A stretch of DNA of 64,000 nt from positions 816,001 to 880,000 of the forward strand of contig JANCRA010000010.1 in the NCBI GenBank assembly GCA_024362935.1. The letters are read 5' to 3'. The notes beneath the pieces were generated by a model. It saw only the letters and a program-made list of their open reading frames with translations. It searched no databases and was not told the DNA's origin. The DNA is from Setophaga petechia (lineage: Eukaryota; Chordata; Aves; Passeriformes; Parulidae). Numbering within the stretch: position 1 is the first letter of the stretch; the number at the start of each line of letters is the position of its first letter. The translations under genes were made by a program, and so were the position numbers. Below, piece after piece: positions 9,901 to 21,529 of this stretch.

Positions 9901-12900
9901 TGCGAGACATTGTGAAAAAGCTATTTGCTTAGATGTAGGTGACAAGAAACACTTACTGCAGTGCACTGAACAGCTAATTGCTACACAGCACTGGGATTGT
10001 GTTAGCAGCTTGCAAAGTGCTAGAAAACAGTACTTTCCCACTCTCTTGCCTTTCCCTTCACATTAATACTTGAAAGGAAGGCGTCTTAGACAACTTTCTT
10101 TTTCTTGTGTCAAAACACACTGCAGCCCTCTGTGCAACTTCTAGAACACGATAGGAAATGTTTAGGGAGCAGGAAGGTTTTCTCCTTGCGAGACATAGTG
10201 AAAAAGCTATTTGCTTAGATGGAGGTGACAAGAAACCCTTACTGCAGTGCAGTGACAAGTTAATTGGTACACAGCACTGGGATTGTGTTAGCAGCTCTCA
10301 AAGTGCTAGAAAACAGTACTTTCCCATTCTCTTGCCTTTCCCTTCACATTAATACTTGAAAGGAAGGCATCTTTGACAACTTTCTTTTATATTTTGCAAA
10401 ACACACTGCAGCCCTCTGTGCAACTTCTACAACACGATGGAAGTTGTTTAGTGAGCAGCAACGTTTTCCCCTTGCGAGACATTGTGAAAAAGCTATTTGC
10501 TCAGATGTAGGTATCAAGAAACACTTACTGCCGTGCACTGACAAGCTAATTGCTACACAGCACTGGGATTGTGTTAGCAGCTTGCAAAGTGCTAGAAAAC
10601 AGTACTTTCCCACTCTCTTGCCTTTCCCTACACATTAATACTTGAAAGGAAGGCGTCTTAGACAACTTTCTTTTTCTTGTTACAGAACACACTGCAGCCC
10701 TCTGTGCAACTTCTAGAACACGATAGGAGATGTTTAGTGAGCAGGAAGGTTTTCTCCTTGGGAGACATAGTGAAAAAGTTATTTGCTTAGATGTAGGTGA
10801 CAAGAAACACTTACTGCAGTGAAGTGACAAGTTAATTGGTACACAGCACTGGGATTGTGTTAGCAGCTCTCAAAGTGCTAGAAAACAGTACTTTCCCACT
10901 CTCTTGCCTTTCCCTTCACATTAATACTTGAAAGGAAGGCATCTTAGACAACTTTCTTTTTCTTGTGTCAAAAAACTCTGCAGCCCTCTCTGCAACATCT
11001 ACTACACGATGGAAGTTGTTTAGTGAGCAGGAAGGTTTTCTCCTTGCGAGACATACTGAAAAAGCTATTTGCTTAGATGTAGGTGACAAGAAACACTTAC
11101 TGCAGTGCACTGAAAAGCTAACTGCTCCACAGCACTAGTACTGTGTTAGCAGCTTGCAAAGTGCTAGAAAACAGTACTTTCCCACTCTCTTGCCTTTCCC
11201 TTCACATTAATACTTGAAAGGAAGGCGTCTTAGACAACTTTGTTTTACATTTTGCAAAACACACTGCAGCCCTCTGTGCAACTTCTACAACACGATGGAA
11301 GTTGTTTAGTGAGCAGCAACGTTTTCCCCTTGCGAAACAAAGTGAAAAAGCTATTTGCTCAGATGTAGGTATCAAGAAACACTTACTGCAGTGCACTGAA
11401 CAGCTAACTGCTCCACAGCACTAGTACTGTGTTAGCAGCTTGCAAAGTGCTAGAAAACAGTACTTTCCCACTCTCTTGCCTTTCCCTTCACATTAATACT
11501 TGAAAGGAAGGCGTCTTAGACAACTTTCTTTTTCTTGTTACAGAACACACTGCAGCCCTCTGTTCAACTTCTACAACACGATAGGAGATGTTTAGTGAGC
11601 AAGAAGGTTTTCTCCTTGGGAGACATAGTGAAAAAGCTATTTGCTTAGATGTAGGTGACAAGAAACACTTACTGCAGTGCACTGAACAGCTAACTGCTCC
11701 ACAGCACTAGTACTGTGTTAGCAGCTTGCAAAGTGCTAGAAAACAGTACTTTCCCACTCTCTTGCCTTTCCCTTCACATTAATACTTGAAAGGAAGGCGT
11801 CTTAGACAACTTTCTTTTTCTTGTTACAGAACACACTGCAGCCCTATGTTCAACTTCTACAACACGATGGAAGTTGTTTAGTGAGCAGCAACGTTTTCCC
11901 CTTGCAAGACAAAGTGAAAAAGCTATTTGCTCAGATGTAGGTATCAAGAAACACTTACTCCAGTGCACTGACAATCTAATTGCTACACAGCACTGCGATT
12001 CTGTTAGCAGCTTGCAAAGTGCTAGAAAACAGTACTTTCCCACTCTCTTGCCTTTCCCTTCACATTAATACTTGAAAGGAAGGCGTCTTAGACAACTTTG
12101 TTTTACATTTTGCAAAACACACTGCAGCCCTCTGTGCAACTTCTACAACACGATGGAAGTTGTTTAGTGAGCAGCAACGTTTTCCCCTTGCGAAACAAAG
12201 TGAAAAAGCTATTTGCTCAGATGTAGGTATCAAGAAACACTTACTGCCGTGCACTGACAAGCTAATTGCTACACAGCACTGCGATTGTGTTAGCAGCTTG
12301 CAAAGTGCTAGAAAACAGTACTTTCCCACTCTCTTGCCTTTCCCTTCACATTAATACTTGAAAGGAAGGCGTCTTAGACAACTTTCTTTTTCTTGTTACA
12401 GAACACACTGCAGCCCTCTGTTCAACTTCTACAACACGATAGGAGATGTTTAGTGAGCAAGAAGGTTTTCTCCTTGGGAGACATAGTGAAAAAGCTATTT
12501 GCTTAGATGTAGGTGACAAGAAACACTTACTGCAGTGAAGTGACAAGTTAATTGGTACACAGCACTGGGATTGTGTTAGCAGCTCTCAAAGTGATTGAAA
12601 ACAGTACTTTCCCACTCTCTTGCCTTTCCCTTCACATTAATACTTGATAGGAAGGCGTCTTAGACAACTTTCTTTTTCTTTTGTCAAAAAACTCTGCAGC
12701 CCTCTCTGCAACATGTACAACACGATGGAAGTTGTTTAGTGAGCAGGAAGGTTTTCTCCTTGCGAGACATAGTGAAAAAGCTATTTGCTTAGATGTAGGT
12801 GACAAGAAACACTTACTGCAGTGCACTGAACAGCTAACTGCTCCACAGCACTAGTACTGTGTTAGCAGCTTGCAAAGTGCTAGAAAACAGTACTTTCCCA

Positions 12901-13495
12901 CTCTCTTGCCTTTCCCTTCACATTAATACTTGAAAGGAAGGCATCTTAGACAACTTTCTTTTTCTTGTGTCAAAAAACTCTGCAGCCCTCTCTGCAACAT
13001 CTACAACACGATGGAAGTTGTTTAGTGAGCAGGAAGGTTTTCTCCTTGCGAGACGTAGTGAAAAAGCTATTTGCTTAGATGTAGGTGACAAGAAACACTT
13101 ACTGCAGTGCACTGAACAGCTAATTGCTACACAGAACTGGGATTGTGTTAGCAGCTTGCAAAGTGCTAGAAAACAGTACTTTCCCACTCTCTTGCCTTTC
13201 CCTTCACATTAATACTTGAAAGGAAGGCGTCTTAGACAACTTTCTTTTTCTTGTTACAGAACACACTGCAGCCCTCTGTGCAACTTCTAGAACACGATAG
13301 GAAATGTTTAGTGAGCAGGAAGGTTTTCTCCTTGCGAGACATAGTGAAAAAGCTATTTGCTTAGATATAGGTGACAAGAAACCCTTACTCCAGTGCAGTG
13401 ACAAGTTAATTGGTACACAGCACTGGGATTGTGTTAGCAGCCTGCAAAGTGCTAGAAAACAGTACTTTCCCACTCTCTTGCCTTTCCCTTCACAT
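6919..13495. repeat. Satellite array A1, 23 monomers
   Basis: The length of 6577 bp equals 23 monomers less one base. The missing base is in the first monomer (P, 6919-7203, 285 bp), which has GCATTTGC where others have GCTATTTGC. Order by marker: P Q R S S T U V W X Y Q' R Tb Z S* T* A S T B C E. The two S monomers at 7776 and 8062 are almost identical, a single-monomer duplication. Monomers 11208 and 11494 (starred) switch type midway. This is one of the fullest sets of monomer types in the window and is a useful reference for the other units. Confidence 0.95.
9778..10063. repeat. Representative 286-bp monomer (type Y)
   Basis: Reference anatomy of the repeat. A pyrimidine-rich stretch (CTTTCTTTTTCTTG) lies near the 5' end. 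A CACTGCAG word (PstI site) follows, then the CGATGGAAG landmark, a purine-rich GTGAAAAAGC element, and a second PstI site in ACTGCAGT overlapping the palindrome CAGTGCACTG. The monomer closes with the conserved end block AAACAGTACTTTCCCAC, TTGCCTTTCCC and the TTCACATTAA junction. It has about three CpGs. The 64-89-codon open frames on both strands shift between neighbours because 286 is not a multiple of three. No protein family is recognisable. Confidence 0.9.
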
Positions 13496-15081
13496 TAATA
13501 CTTGAAAGGAAGGCGTCTTAGACAACTTTCTTTTTCTTGCTGCAAAACATTCTGCAGCCCTCTGTGCAACCTGTACAGCACGATGGAAGTTGTTTAATGA
13601 GCAGGAACATTTTCTCCTAGTGAGAGATAGTGAAAAAGCTTTTTGCTTAGATGTAGGTTACCACAGGCAGTTACTGCAGTGCACTGCAAAGCTAATAGAT
13701 GCACAACACTGGGATTGTGTGCCCAGCTTGCAAAGTGGTAGGAAACAGTACCTTTCCACTCTTCCTGCTTTTTCCATGCACATTACTATTCGAATGGAAA
13801 GAATTTTAGACAACTTTCTTTGGCTTCTTGCAAAACACTCTGCACACCTGCCTGCAATCTCTAGAAGTCGATGGGAGATATTTTCTGAACTGGCTCAGTT
13901 TCTCTTTGCAAGACATGGGGAAAAAGCAATTTGCTTAGATATAGGTGAAAAGAGGCACCTACTACAGTGCACTGCAAGCTAATTGCTGCACAACACGCAG
14001 ATTGTGTAAGCAGGTTGCAAACTGATAGAAAACAGTACCTCTCCCTTCTCCTGCCTTTTTATTCACATTTCTATTTGAATGCAAGGCGTTTTAGACAACT
14101 TTCTTTTGCTTCTTGCAAAACACTCTGCACACCTGCCTGCAATCTCTAGAAGTCGATGGGAGATGTTTTCTGAACTGGCTCAGTTTCTCCTTGCGAGACA
14201 TGGGGAAAAAGCAATTTGCTTAGATGCAGGTGAAAAGAGGCACCTACTACAGTGCACTGAAAAACTAATTGCTGCACAACTCTGGGATTGTGTAAGCAGC
14301 TTACAAACAGATAGAAAACAGCACCTTTCCACTCTCCTGCCTTTTCCATTGGCATTACTATTCGAATGGCAGCAGTTTTGGACAACTTTCTTTTGCTTCT
14401 TGCAAAACACTCTGCACACCTCCGTGCAACTTCTAGAAAAAATGAGAGTTTTTTTCTGAACTGGTACAGTTTCTCCTGAAGAGATATAATGCAAACGCTA
14501 TTGGCTTAGATGTAGTAACAATAGGCAATTATTACAGTGCACTGCAAAGTCAATCGTAGTAGAACACTGGGATTGTGTGTCCAGCTTGCAAACTGGTAGA
14601 AAACAGTACCGATCCGCTCTCCTGCATTTTCCCTTTCCAGGAACATTCGAATTGATGGCTTTTTTGGACAAGTTACTTTTTCTTGTTGCAAAACATGCTG
14701 CAGAGCTGCCTGCAACCTCTAGAGCACGATGGGAGGTTTTTTGTGAACAGACACAGTTTCTCCTGGCGAGACATAATGAAAAAGCTTTTTGCTAAGGTGT
14801 AGCCGGCAGGAGACGCTAAAGACCAGGAGACGGAGCACTGTGCCTTTAAGCGCCGCTTCCAGGTGTCTCTCGGCTGTAGCTGTTCTCCGGAGCACGCCGC
14901 GATCGGCGTAACGACACCAGATTCTTCGCGCCAAGAAGCGTCTTCTCCTTCTCCGGGAAAAAGAGACTGCGGCAGCTTCTGAACGGCGAACTACGAAGCG
15001 GCACAAAACTGGGATTGGGTAAGCAGCTTTCAAAGTGATAGAAAACAGTACTTTCCCACTCTCTTGCCTTTCCCTTCACAT
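13496..15081. repeat. Divergent block D, copy 2
   Basis: Same five-monomer block as copy 1, one base shorter. The T run in D2 (near 14056-14060) has lost one T compared with copy 1. Private or shared marks: GAGAGTTTTTTTCTG in D4 and AAACATGCTGCAG in D5, both shared with copy 3 only, where the other copies have GAGAGTTGTTTTC and AAACACGC. Copies 2 and 3 are therefore sister copies. It starts 8164 bp after copy 1. Confidence 0.95.
14803..15008. promoter_or_regulatory. CpG-rich promoter-like insert, copy 2
   Basis: Essentially the same as island copy 1, including the CGCTTCCAGG form that lacks the ETS-core CpG. The E2F-like TTCGCGCCAAG is at about 14925-14935, and ATTGGGTAAGC follows the island. 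A promoter role is inferred from composition and motifs. Confidence 0.6.
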
Positions 15082-18000
15082 TAATACTTGAAAGGAAGGC
15101 ATCTTAGACAACTTTCTTTTACATTTTGCAAAACACACTGCAGCCCTCTGTTCAACTTCTAGAACACGATAGGAAATGTTTAGTGAGCAGGAAGGTTTTC
15201 TCCTTGCGAGACATAGTGAAAAAGCATTTGCTTAGATATAGGTGACAAGAAACCCTTACTGCAGTGCAGTGACAAGTTAATTGGTACACAGCACTGGGAT
15301 TGTGTTAGCAGCTTGCAAAGTGCTAGAAAACAGTACTTTCCCACTCTCTTGCCTTTCCCTTCACATTAATACTTGAAAGGAAGGCGTCTTAGACAACTTT
15401 CTTTTTCTTGTGTCAAAACACACTGCAGCCCTCTGTGCAATTGCTAGAACACGATAGGAAATGTTTAGGGAGCAGGAAGGTTTTCTCCTTGCGAGACATA
15501 GTGAAAAAGCTATTTGCTTAGATGGAGGTGACAAGAAACCCTTACTGCAGTGCAGTGACAAGTTAATTGGTACACAGCACTGGGATTGTGTTAGCAGCTC
15601 TCAAAGTGCTAGAAAACAGTACTTTCCCACTCTCTTGCCTTTCCCTTCACATTAATACTTGAAAGGAAGGCATCTTAGACAACTTTCTTTTATATTTTGC
15701 AAAACACACTGCAGCCCTCTGTGCAACTTCTAGAACACGATGGAAGTTGTTTAGTGAGCAGCAACGTTTTCCCCTTGCGAGACATTGTGAAAAAGCTATT
15801 TGCTCAGATGTAGGTATCAAGAAACACTTACTGCCGTGCACTGACAAGCTAATTGCTACACAGCACTGGGATTGTGTTAGCAGCTTGCAAAGTGCTAGAA
15901 AACAGTACTTTCCCACTCTCTTGCCTTTCCCTTCACATTAATACTTGAAAGGAAGGCGTCTTAGACAACTTTGTTTTACATTTTGCAAAACACACTGCAG
16001 CCCTCTGTGCAACTTCTACAACACGATGGAAGTTGTTTAGTGAGTAGCAACGTTTTCCCCTTGCGAAACAAAGTGAAAAAGCTATTTGCTCAGATGTAGG
16101 TATCAAGAAACACTTACTGCCGTGCACTGACAAGCTAATTGCTACACAGCACTGCGATTGTGTTAGCAGCTTGCAAAGTGCTAGAAAACAGTACTTTCCC
16201 ACTCTCTTGCCTTTCCCTTCACATTAATACTTGAAAGGAAGGCGTCTTAGACAACTTTCTTTTTCTTGTTACAGAACACACTGCAGCCCTCTGTTCAACT
16301 TCTAGAACACGATAGGAGATGTTTAGTGAGCAAGAAGGTTTTCTCCTTGGGAGACATAGTGAAAAAGCTATTTGCTTAGATGTAGGTGACAAGAAACACT
16401 TACTGCAGTGAAGTGACAAGTTAATTGGTACACAGCACTGGGATTGTGTTAGCAGCTCTCAAAGTGATTGAAAACAGTACTTTCCCACTCTCTTGCCTTT
16501 CCCTTCACATTAATACTTGAAAGGAAGGCGTCTTAGACAACTTTCTTTTTCTTGTGTCAAAAAACTCTGCAGCCCTCTCTGCCAGATCTACAACACGATG
16601 GAAGTTGTTTAGTGAGCAGGAAGGTTTTCTCCTTGCGAGACATAGTGAAAAAGCTATTTGCTTAGATGTAGGTGACAAGAAACACTTACTGCAGTGCACT
16701 GAACAGCTAACTGCTCCACAGCACTAGTACTGTGTTAGCAGCTTGCAAAGTGCTAGAAAACAGTACTTTCCCACTCTCTTGCCTTTCCCTTCACATTAAT
16801 ACTTGAAAGGAAGGCATCTTAGACAACTTTCTTTTTCTTGTGTCAAAAAACTCTTCAGCCCTCTCTGCAACATCTACAACACGATGGAAGTTGTTTAGTG
16901 AGCAGGAAGGTTTTCTCCTTGCGAGACATAGTGAAAAAGCTATTTGCTTAGATGTAGGTGACAAGAAACACTTACTGCAGTGCATTGAACAGCTAATTGC
17001 TACACAGAACTGGGATTGTGTTAGCAGCTTGCAAAGTGCTAGAAAACAGTACTTTCCCACTCTCTTGCCTTTCCCTTCACATTAATACTTGAAAGGAAGG
17101 CATCTTAGACAACTTTCTTTTTCTTGTGTCAAAAAACTCTGCAGCCTTCTCTGCAACATCTACATCACGATGGAATTTGTTTAGTGAGCAGGAAGGTTTT
17201 CTCCTTGCGGGACATAGTGAAAAAGCTTTTTGCTTAGATGTAGGAGACAAGAAACACTTACTGCAGTGCACTGAACAGCTAACTGCTACACAGCACTAGG
17301 ACTGTGTTAGCAGCTTGCAAAGTGCTAGAAAACAGTACTTTCCCACTCTCTTGCCTTTCCCTTCACATTAATACTTGAAAGGAAGGCGTCTTAGACAACT
17401 TTCTTTTTCTTGTTACAGAACACACTGCAGCCTTCTGTGCAACTTCTAGAACACGATAGGAGATGTTTAGTGAGCAGGAAGGTTTTCTCCTTGGGAGACA
17501 TAGTGAAAAAGCTATTTGCTTAGATGTAGGTGACAAGAAACACTTACTGCAGTGCACTGAAAAGCTAACTGCTCCACAGCACTAGTACTGTGTTAGCAGC
17601 TTGCAAAGTGCTAGAAAACAGTACTTTCCCACTCTCTTGCCTTTCCCTTCACATTAATACTTGAAAGGAAGGCGTCTTAGACAACTTTGTTTTACATTTT
17701 GCAAAACACACTGCAGCCCTCTGTGCAACTTCTACAACACGATGGAAGTTGTTTAGTGAGCAGCAACGTTTTCCCCTTGCGAAACAAAGTGAAAAAGCTA
17801 TTTGCTCAGATGTAGGTATCAAGAAACACTTACTGCCGTGCACTGACAAGCTAATTGCTACACAGCACTGGGATTGTGTTAGCAGCTTGCAAAGTGCTAG
17901 AAAACAGTACTTTCCCACTCTCTTGCCTTTCCCTACACATTAATACTTGAAAGGAAGGCGTCTTAGACAACTTTCTTTTTCTTGTTACAGAACACACTGC

Positions 18001-19942
18001 AGCCCTCTGTGCAACTTCTAGAACACGATAGGAGATGTTTAGTGAGCAGGAAGGTTTTCTCCTTGGGAGACATAGTGAAAAAGTTATTTGCTTAGATGTA
18101 GGTGACAGGAAACACTTACTGCAGTGAAGTGACAAGTTAATTGGTACACAGCACTGGGATTGTGTTAGCAGCTCTCAAAGTGCTAGAAAACAGTACTTTC
18201 CCACTCTCTTGCCTTTCCCTTCACATTAATACTTGAAAGGAAGGCATCTTAGACAACTTTCTTTTTCTTGTGTCAAAAAACTCTGCAGCCCTCTCTGCAA
18301 CATCTACTACACGATGGAAGTTGTTTAGTGAGCAGGAAGGTTTTCTCCTTGCGAGACATACTGAAAAAGCTATTTGCTTAGATGTAGGTGACAAGAAACA
18401 CTTACTGCAGTGCACTGAAAAGCTAACTGCTCCACAGCACTAGTACTGTGTTAGCAGCTTGCAAAGTGCTAGAAAACAGTACTTTCCCACTCTCTTGCCT
18501 TTCCCTTCACATTAATACTTGAAAGGAAGGCGTCTTAGACAACTTTGTTTTACATTTTGCAAAACACACTGCAGCCCTCTGTGCAACTTCTACAACACGA
18601 TGGAAGTTGTTTAGTGAGCAGCAACGTTTTCCCCTTGCGAAACAAAGTGAAAAAGCTATTTGCTCAGATGTAGGTATCAAGAAACACTTACTGCCGTGCA
18701 CTGACAAGCTAATTGCTACACAGCACTGCGATTGTGTTAGCAGCTTGCAAAGTGCTAGAAAACAGTACTTTCCCACTCTCTTGCCTTTCCCTTCACATTA
18801 ATACTTGAAAGGAAGGCGTCTTAGACAACTTTCTTTTTCTTGTTACAGAACACACTGCAGCCCTCTGTTCAACTTCTACAACACGATAGGAGATGTTTAG
18901 TGAGCAAGAAGGTTTTCTCCTTGGGAGACATAGTGAAAAAGCTATTTGCTTAGATGTAGGTGACAAGAAACACTTACTGCAGTGAAGTGACAAGTTAATT
19001 GGTACACAGCACTGGGATTGTGTTAGCAGCTCTCAAAGTGATTGAAAACAGTACTTTCCCACTCTCTTGCCTTTCCCTTCACATTAATACTTGATAGGAA
19101 GGCGTCTTAGACAACTTTCTTTTTCTTTTGTCAAAAAACTCTGCAGCCCTCTCTGCAACATGTACAACACGATGGAAGTTGTTTAGTGAGCAGGAAGGTT
19201 TTCTCCTTGCGAGACATAGTGAAAAAGCTATTTGCTTAGATGTAGGTGACAAGAAACACTTACTGCAGTGCACTGAACAGCTAACTGCTCCACAGCACTA
19301 GTACTGTGTTAGCAGCTTGCAAAGTGCTAGAAAACAGTACTTTCCCACTCTCTTGCCTTTCCCTTCACATTAATACTTGAAAGGAAGGCATCTTAGACAA
19401 CTTTCTTTTTCTTGTGTCAAAAAACTCTGCAGCCCTCTCTGCAACATCTACAACACGATGGAAGTTGTTTAGTGAGCAGGAAGGTTTTCTCCTTGCGAGA
19501 CGTAGTGAAAAAGCTATTTGCTTAGATGTAGGTGACAAGAAACACTTACTGCAGTGCACTGAACAGCTAATTGCTACACAGAACTGGGATTGTGTTAGCA
19601 GCTTGCAAAGTGCTAGAAAACAGTACTTTCCCACTCTCTTGCCTTTCCCTTCACATTAATACTTGAAAGGAAGGCGTCTTAGACAACTTTCTTTTTCTTG
19701 TTACAGAACACACTGCAGCCCTCTGTGCAACTTCTAGAACACGATAGGAAATGTTTAGTGAGCAGGAAGGTTTTCTCCTTGCGAGACATAGTGAAAAAGC
19801 TATTTGCTTAGATATAGGTGACAAGAAACCCTTACTCCAGTGCAGTGACAAGTTAATTGGTACACAGCACTGGGATTGTGTTAGCAGCCTGCAAAGTGCT
19901 AGAAAACAGTACTTTCCCACTCTCTTGCCTTTCCCTTCACAT
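15082..19942. repeat. Satellite array A2, 17 monomers
   Basis: 4861 bp, which is 17 monomers less the one-base P deletion. Order: P Q R S T U V W X* S* Tb Z S T B C E. Compared with A1 it lacks the Y-Q'-R group and the extra S and A monomers. Two hybrids mark the changed joints. The monomer at 17369 begins as X and ends as Z. The monomer at 17655 begins as S and ends with the CTACACATTAA variant otherwise found at the end of R. Confidence 0.95.
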
Positions 19943-21529
19943 TAATACTTGAAAGGAAGGCGTCTTAGACAACTTTCTTTTTCTTGCTGCAAAACATTCT
20001 GCAGCCCTCTGTGCAACCTGTACAGCACGATGGAAGTTGTTTAATGAGCAGGAACATTTTCTCCTAGTGAGAGATAGTGAAAAAGCTTTTTGCTTAGATG
20101 TAGGTTACCACAGGCAGTTACTGCAGTGCACTGCAAAGCTAATAGATGCACAACACTGGGATTGTGTGCCCAGCTTGCAAAGTGGTAGGAAACAGTACCT
20201 TTCCACTCTTCCTGCTTTTTCCATGCACATTACTATTCGAATGGAAAGAATTTTAGACAACTTTCTTTGGCTTCTTGCAAAACACTCTGCACACCTGCCT
20301 GCAATCTCTAGAAGTCGATGGGAGATATTTTCTGAACTGGCTCAGTTTCTCTTTGCAAGACATGGGGAAAAAGCAATTTGCTTAGATATAGGTGAAAAGA
20401 GGCACCTACTACAGTGCACTGCAAGCTAATTGCTGCACAACACGCAGATTGTGTAAGCAGGTTGCAAACTGATAGAAAACAGTACCTCTCCCTTCTCCTG
20501 CCTTTTTTATTCACATTTCTATTTGAATGCAAGGCGTTTTAGACAACTTTCTTTTGCTTCTTGCAAAACACTCTGCACACCTGCCTGCAATCTCTAGAAG
20601 TCGATGGGAGATGTTTTCTGAACTGGCTCAGTTTCTCCTTGCGAGACATGGGGAAAAAGCAATTTGCTTAGATGCAGGTGAAAAGAGGCACCTACTACAG
20701 TGCACTGAAAAACTAATTGCTGCACAACTCTGGGATTGTGTAAGCAGCTTACAAACAGATAGAAAACAGCACCTTTCCACTCTCCTGCCTTTTCCATTGG
20801 CATTACTATTCGAATGGCAGCAGTTTTGGACAACTTTCTTTTGCTTCTTGCAAAACACTCTGCACACCTCCGTGCAACTTCTAGAAAAAATGAGAGTTTT
20901 TTTCTGAACTGGTACAGTTTCTCCTGAAGAGATATAATGCAAACGCTATTGGCTTAGATGTAGTAACAATAGGCAATTATTACAGTGCACTGCAAAGTCA
21001 ATCGTAGTAGAACACTGGGATTGTGTGTCCAGCTTGCAAACTGGTAGAAAACAGTACCGATCCGCTCTCCTGCATTTTCCCTTTCCAGGAACATTCGAAT
21101 TGATGGCTTTTTTGGACAAGTTACTTTTTCTTGTTGCAAAACATGCTGCAGAGCTGCCTGCAACCTCTAGAGCACGATGGGAGGTTTTTTGTGAACAGAC
21201 ACAGTTTCTCCTGGCGAGACATAATGAAAAAGCTTTTTGCTAAGGTGTAGCCGGCAGGAGACGCTAAAGACCAGGAGACGGAGCACTGTGCCTTTAAGCG
21301 CCGCTTCCAGGTGTCTCTCGGCTGTAGCTGTTCTCCGGAGCACGCCGCGATCGGCGTAACGACACCAGATTCTTCGCGCCAAGAAGCGTCTTCTCCTTCT
21401 CCGGGAAAAAGAGACTGCGGCAGCTTCTGAACGGCGAACTACGAAGCGGCACAAAACTGGGATTGGGTAAGCAGCTTTCAAAGTGATAGAAAACAGTACT
21501 TTCCCACTCTCTTGCCTTTCCCTTCACAT
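19943..21529. repeat. Divergent block D, copy 3
   Basis: 1587 bp, same five-monomer layout as copy 1. It shares GAGAGTTTTTTTC and AAACATGC with copy 2 but keeps the longer T run of copy 1, so the single-base deletion in copy 2 is later than the split between copies 2 and 3. Confidence 0.95.
21251..21456. promoter_or_regulatory. CpG-rich promoter-like insert, copy 3
   Basis: Same as copies 1 and 2, with CGCTTCCAGG at the ETS-like position and TTCGCGCCAAG intact. Promoter activity is inferred, not shown. Confidence 0.6.
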
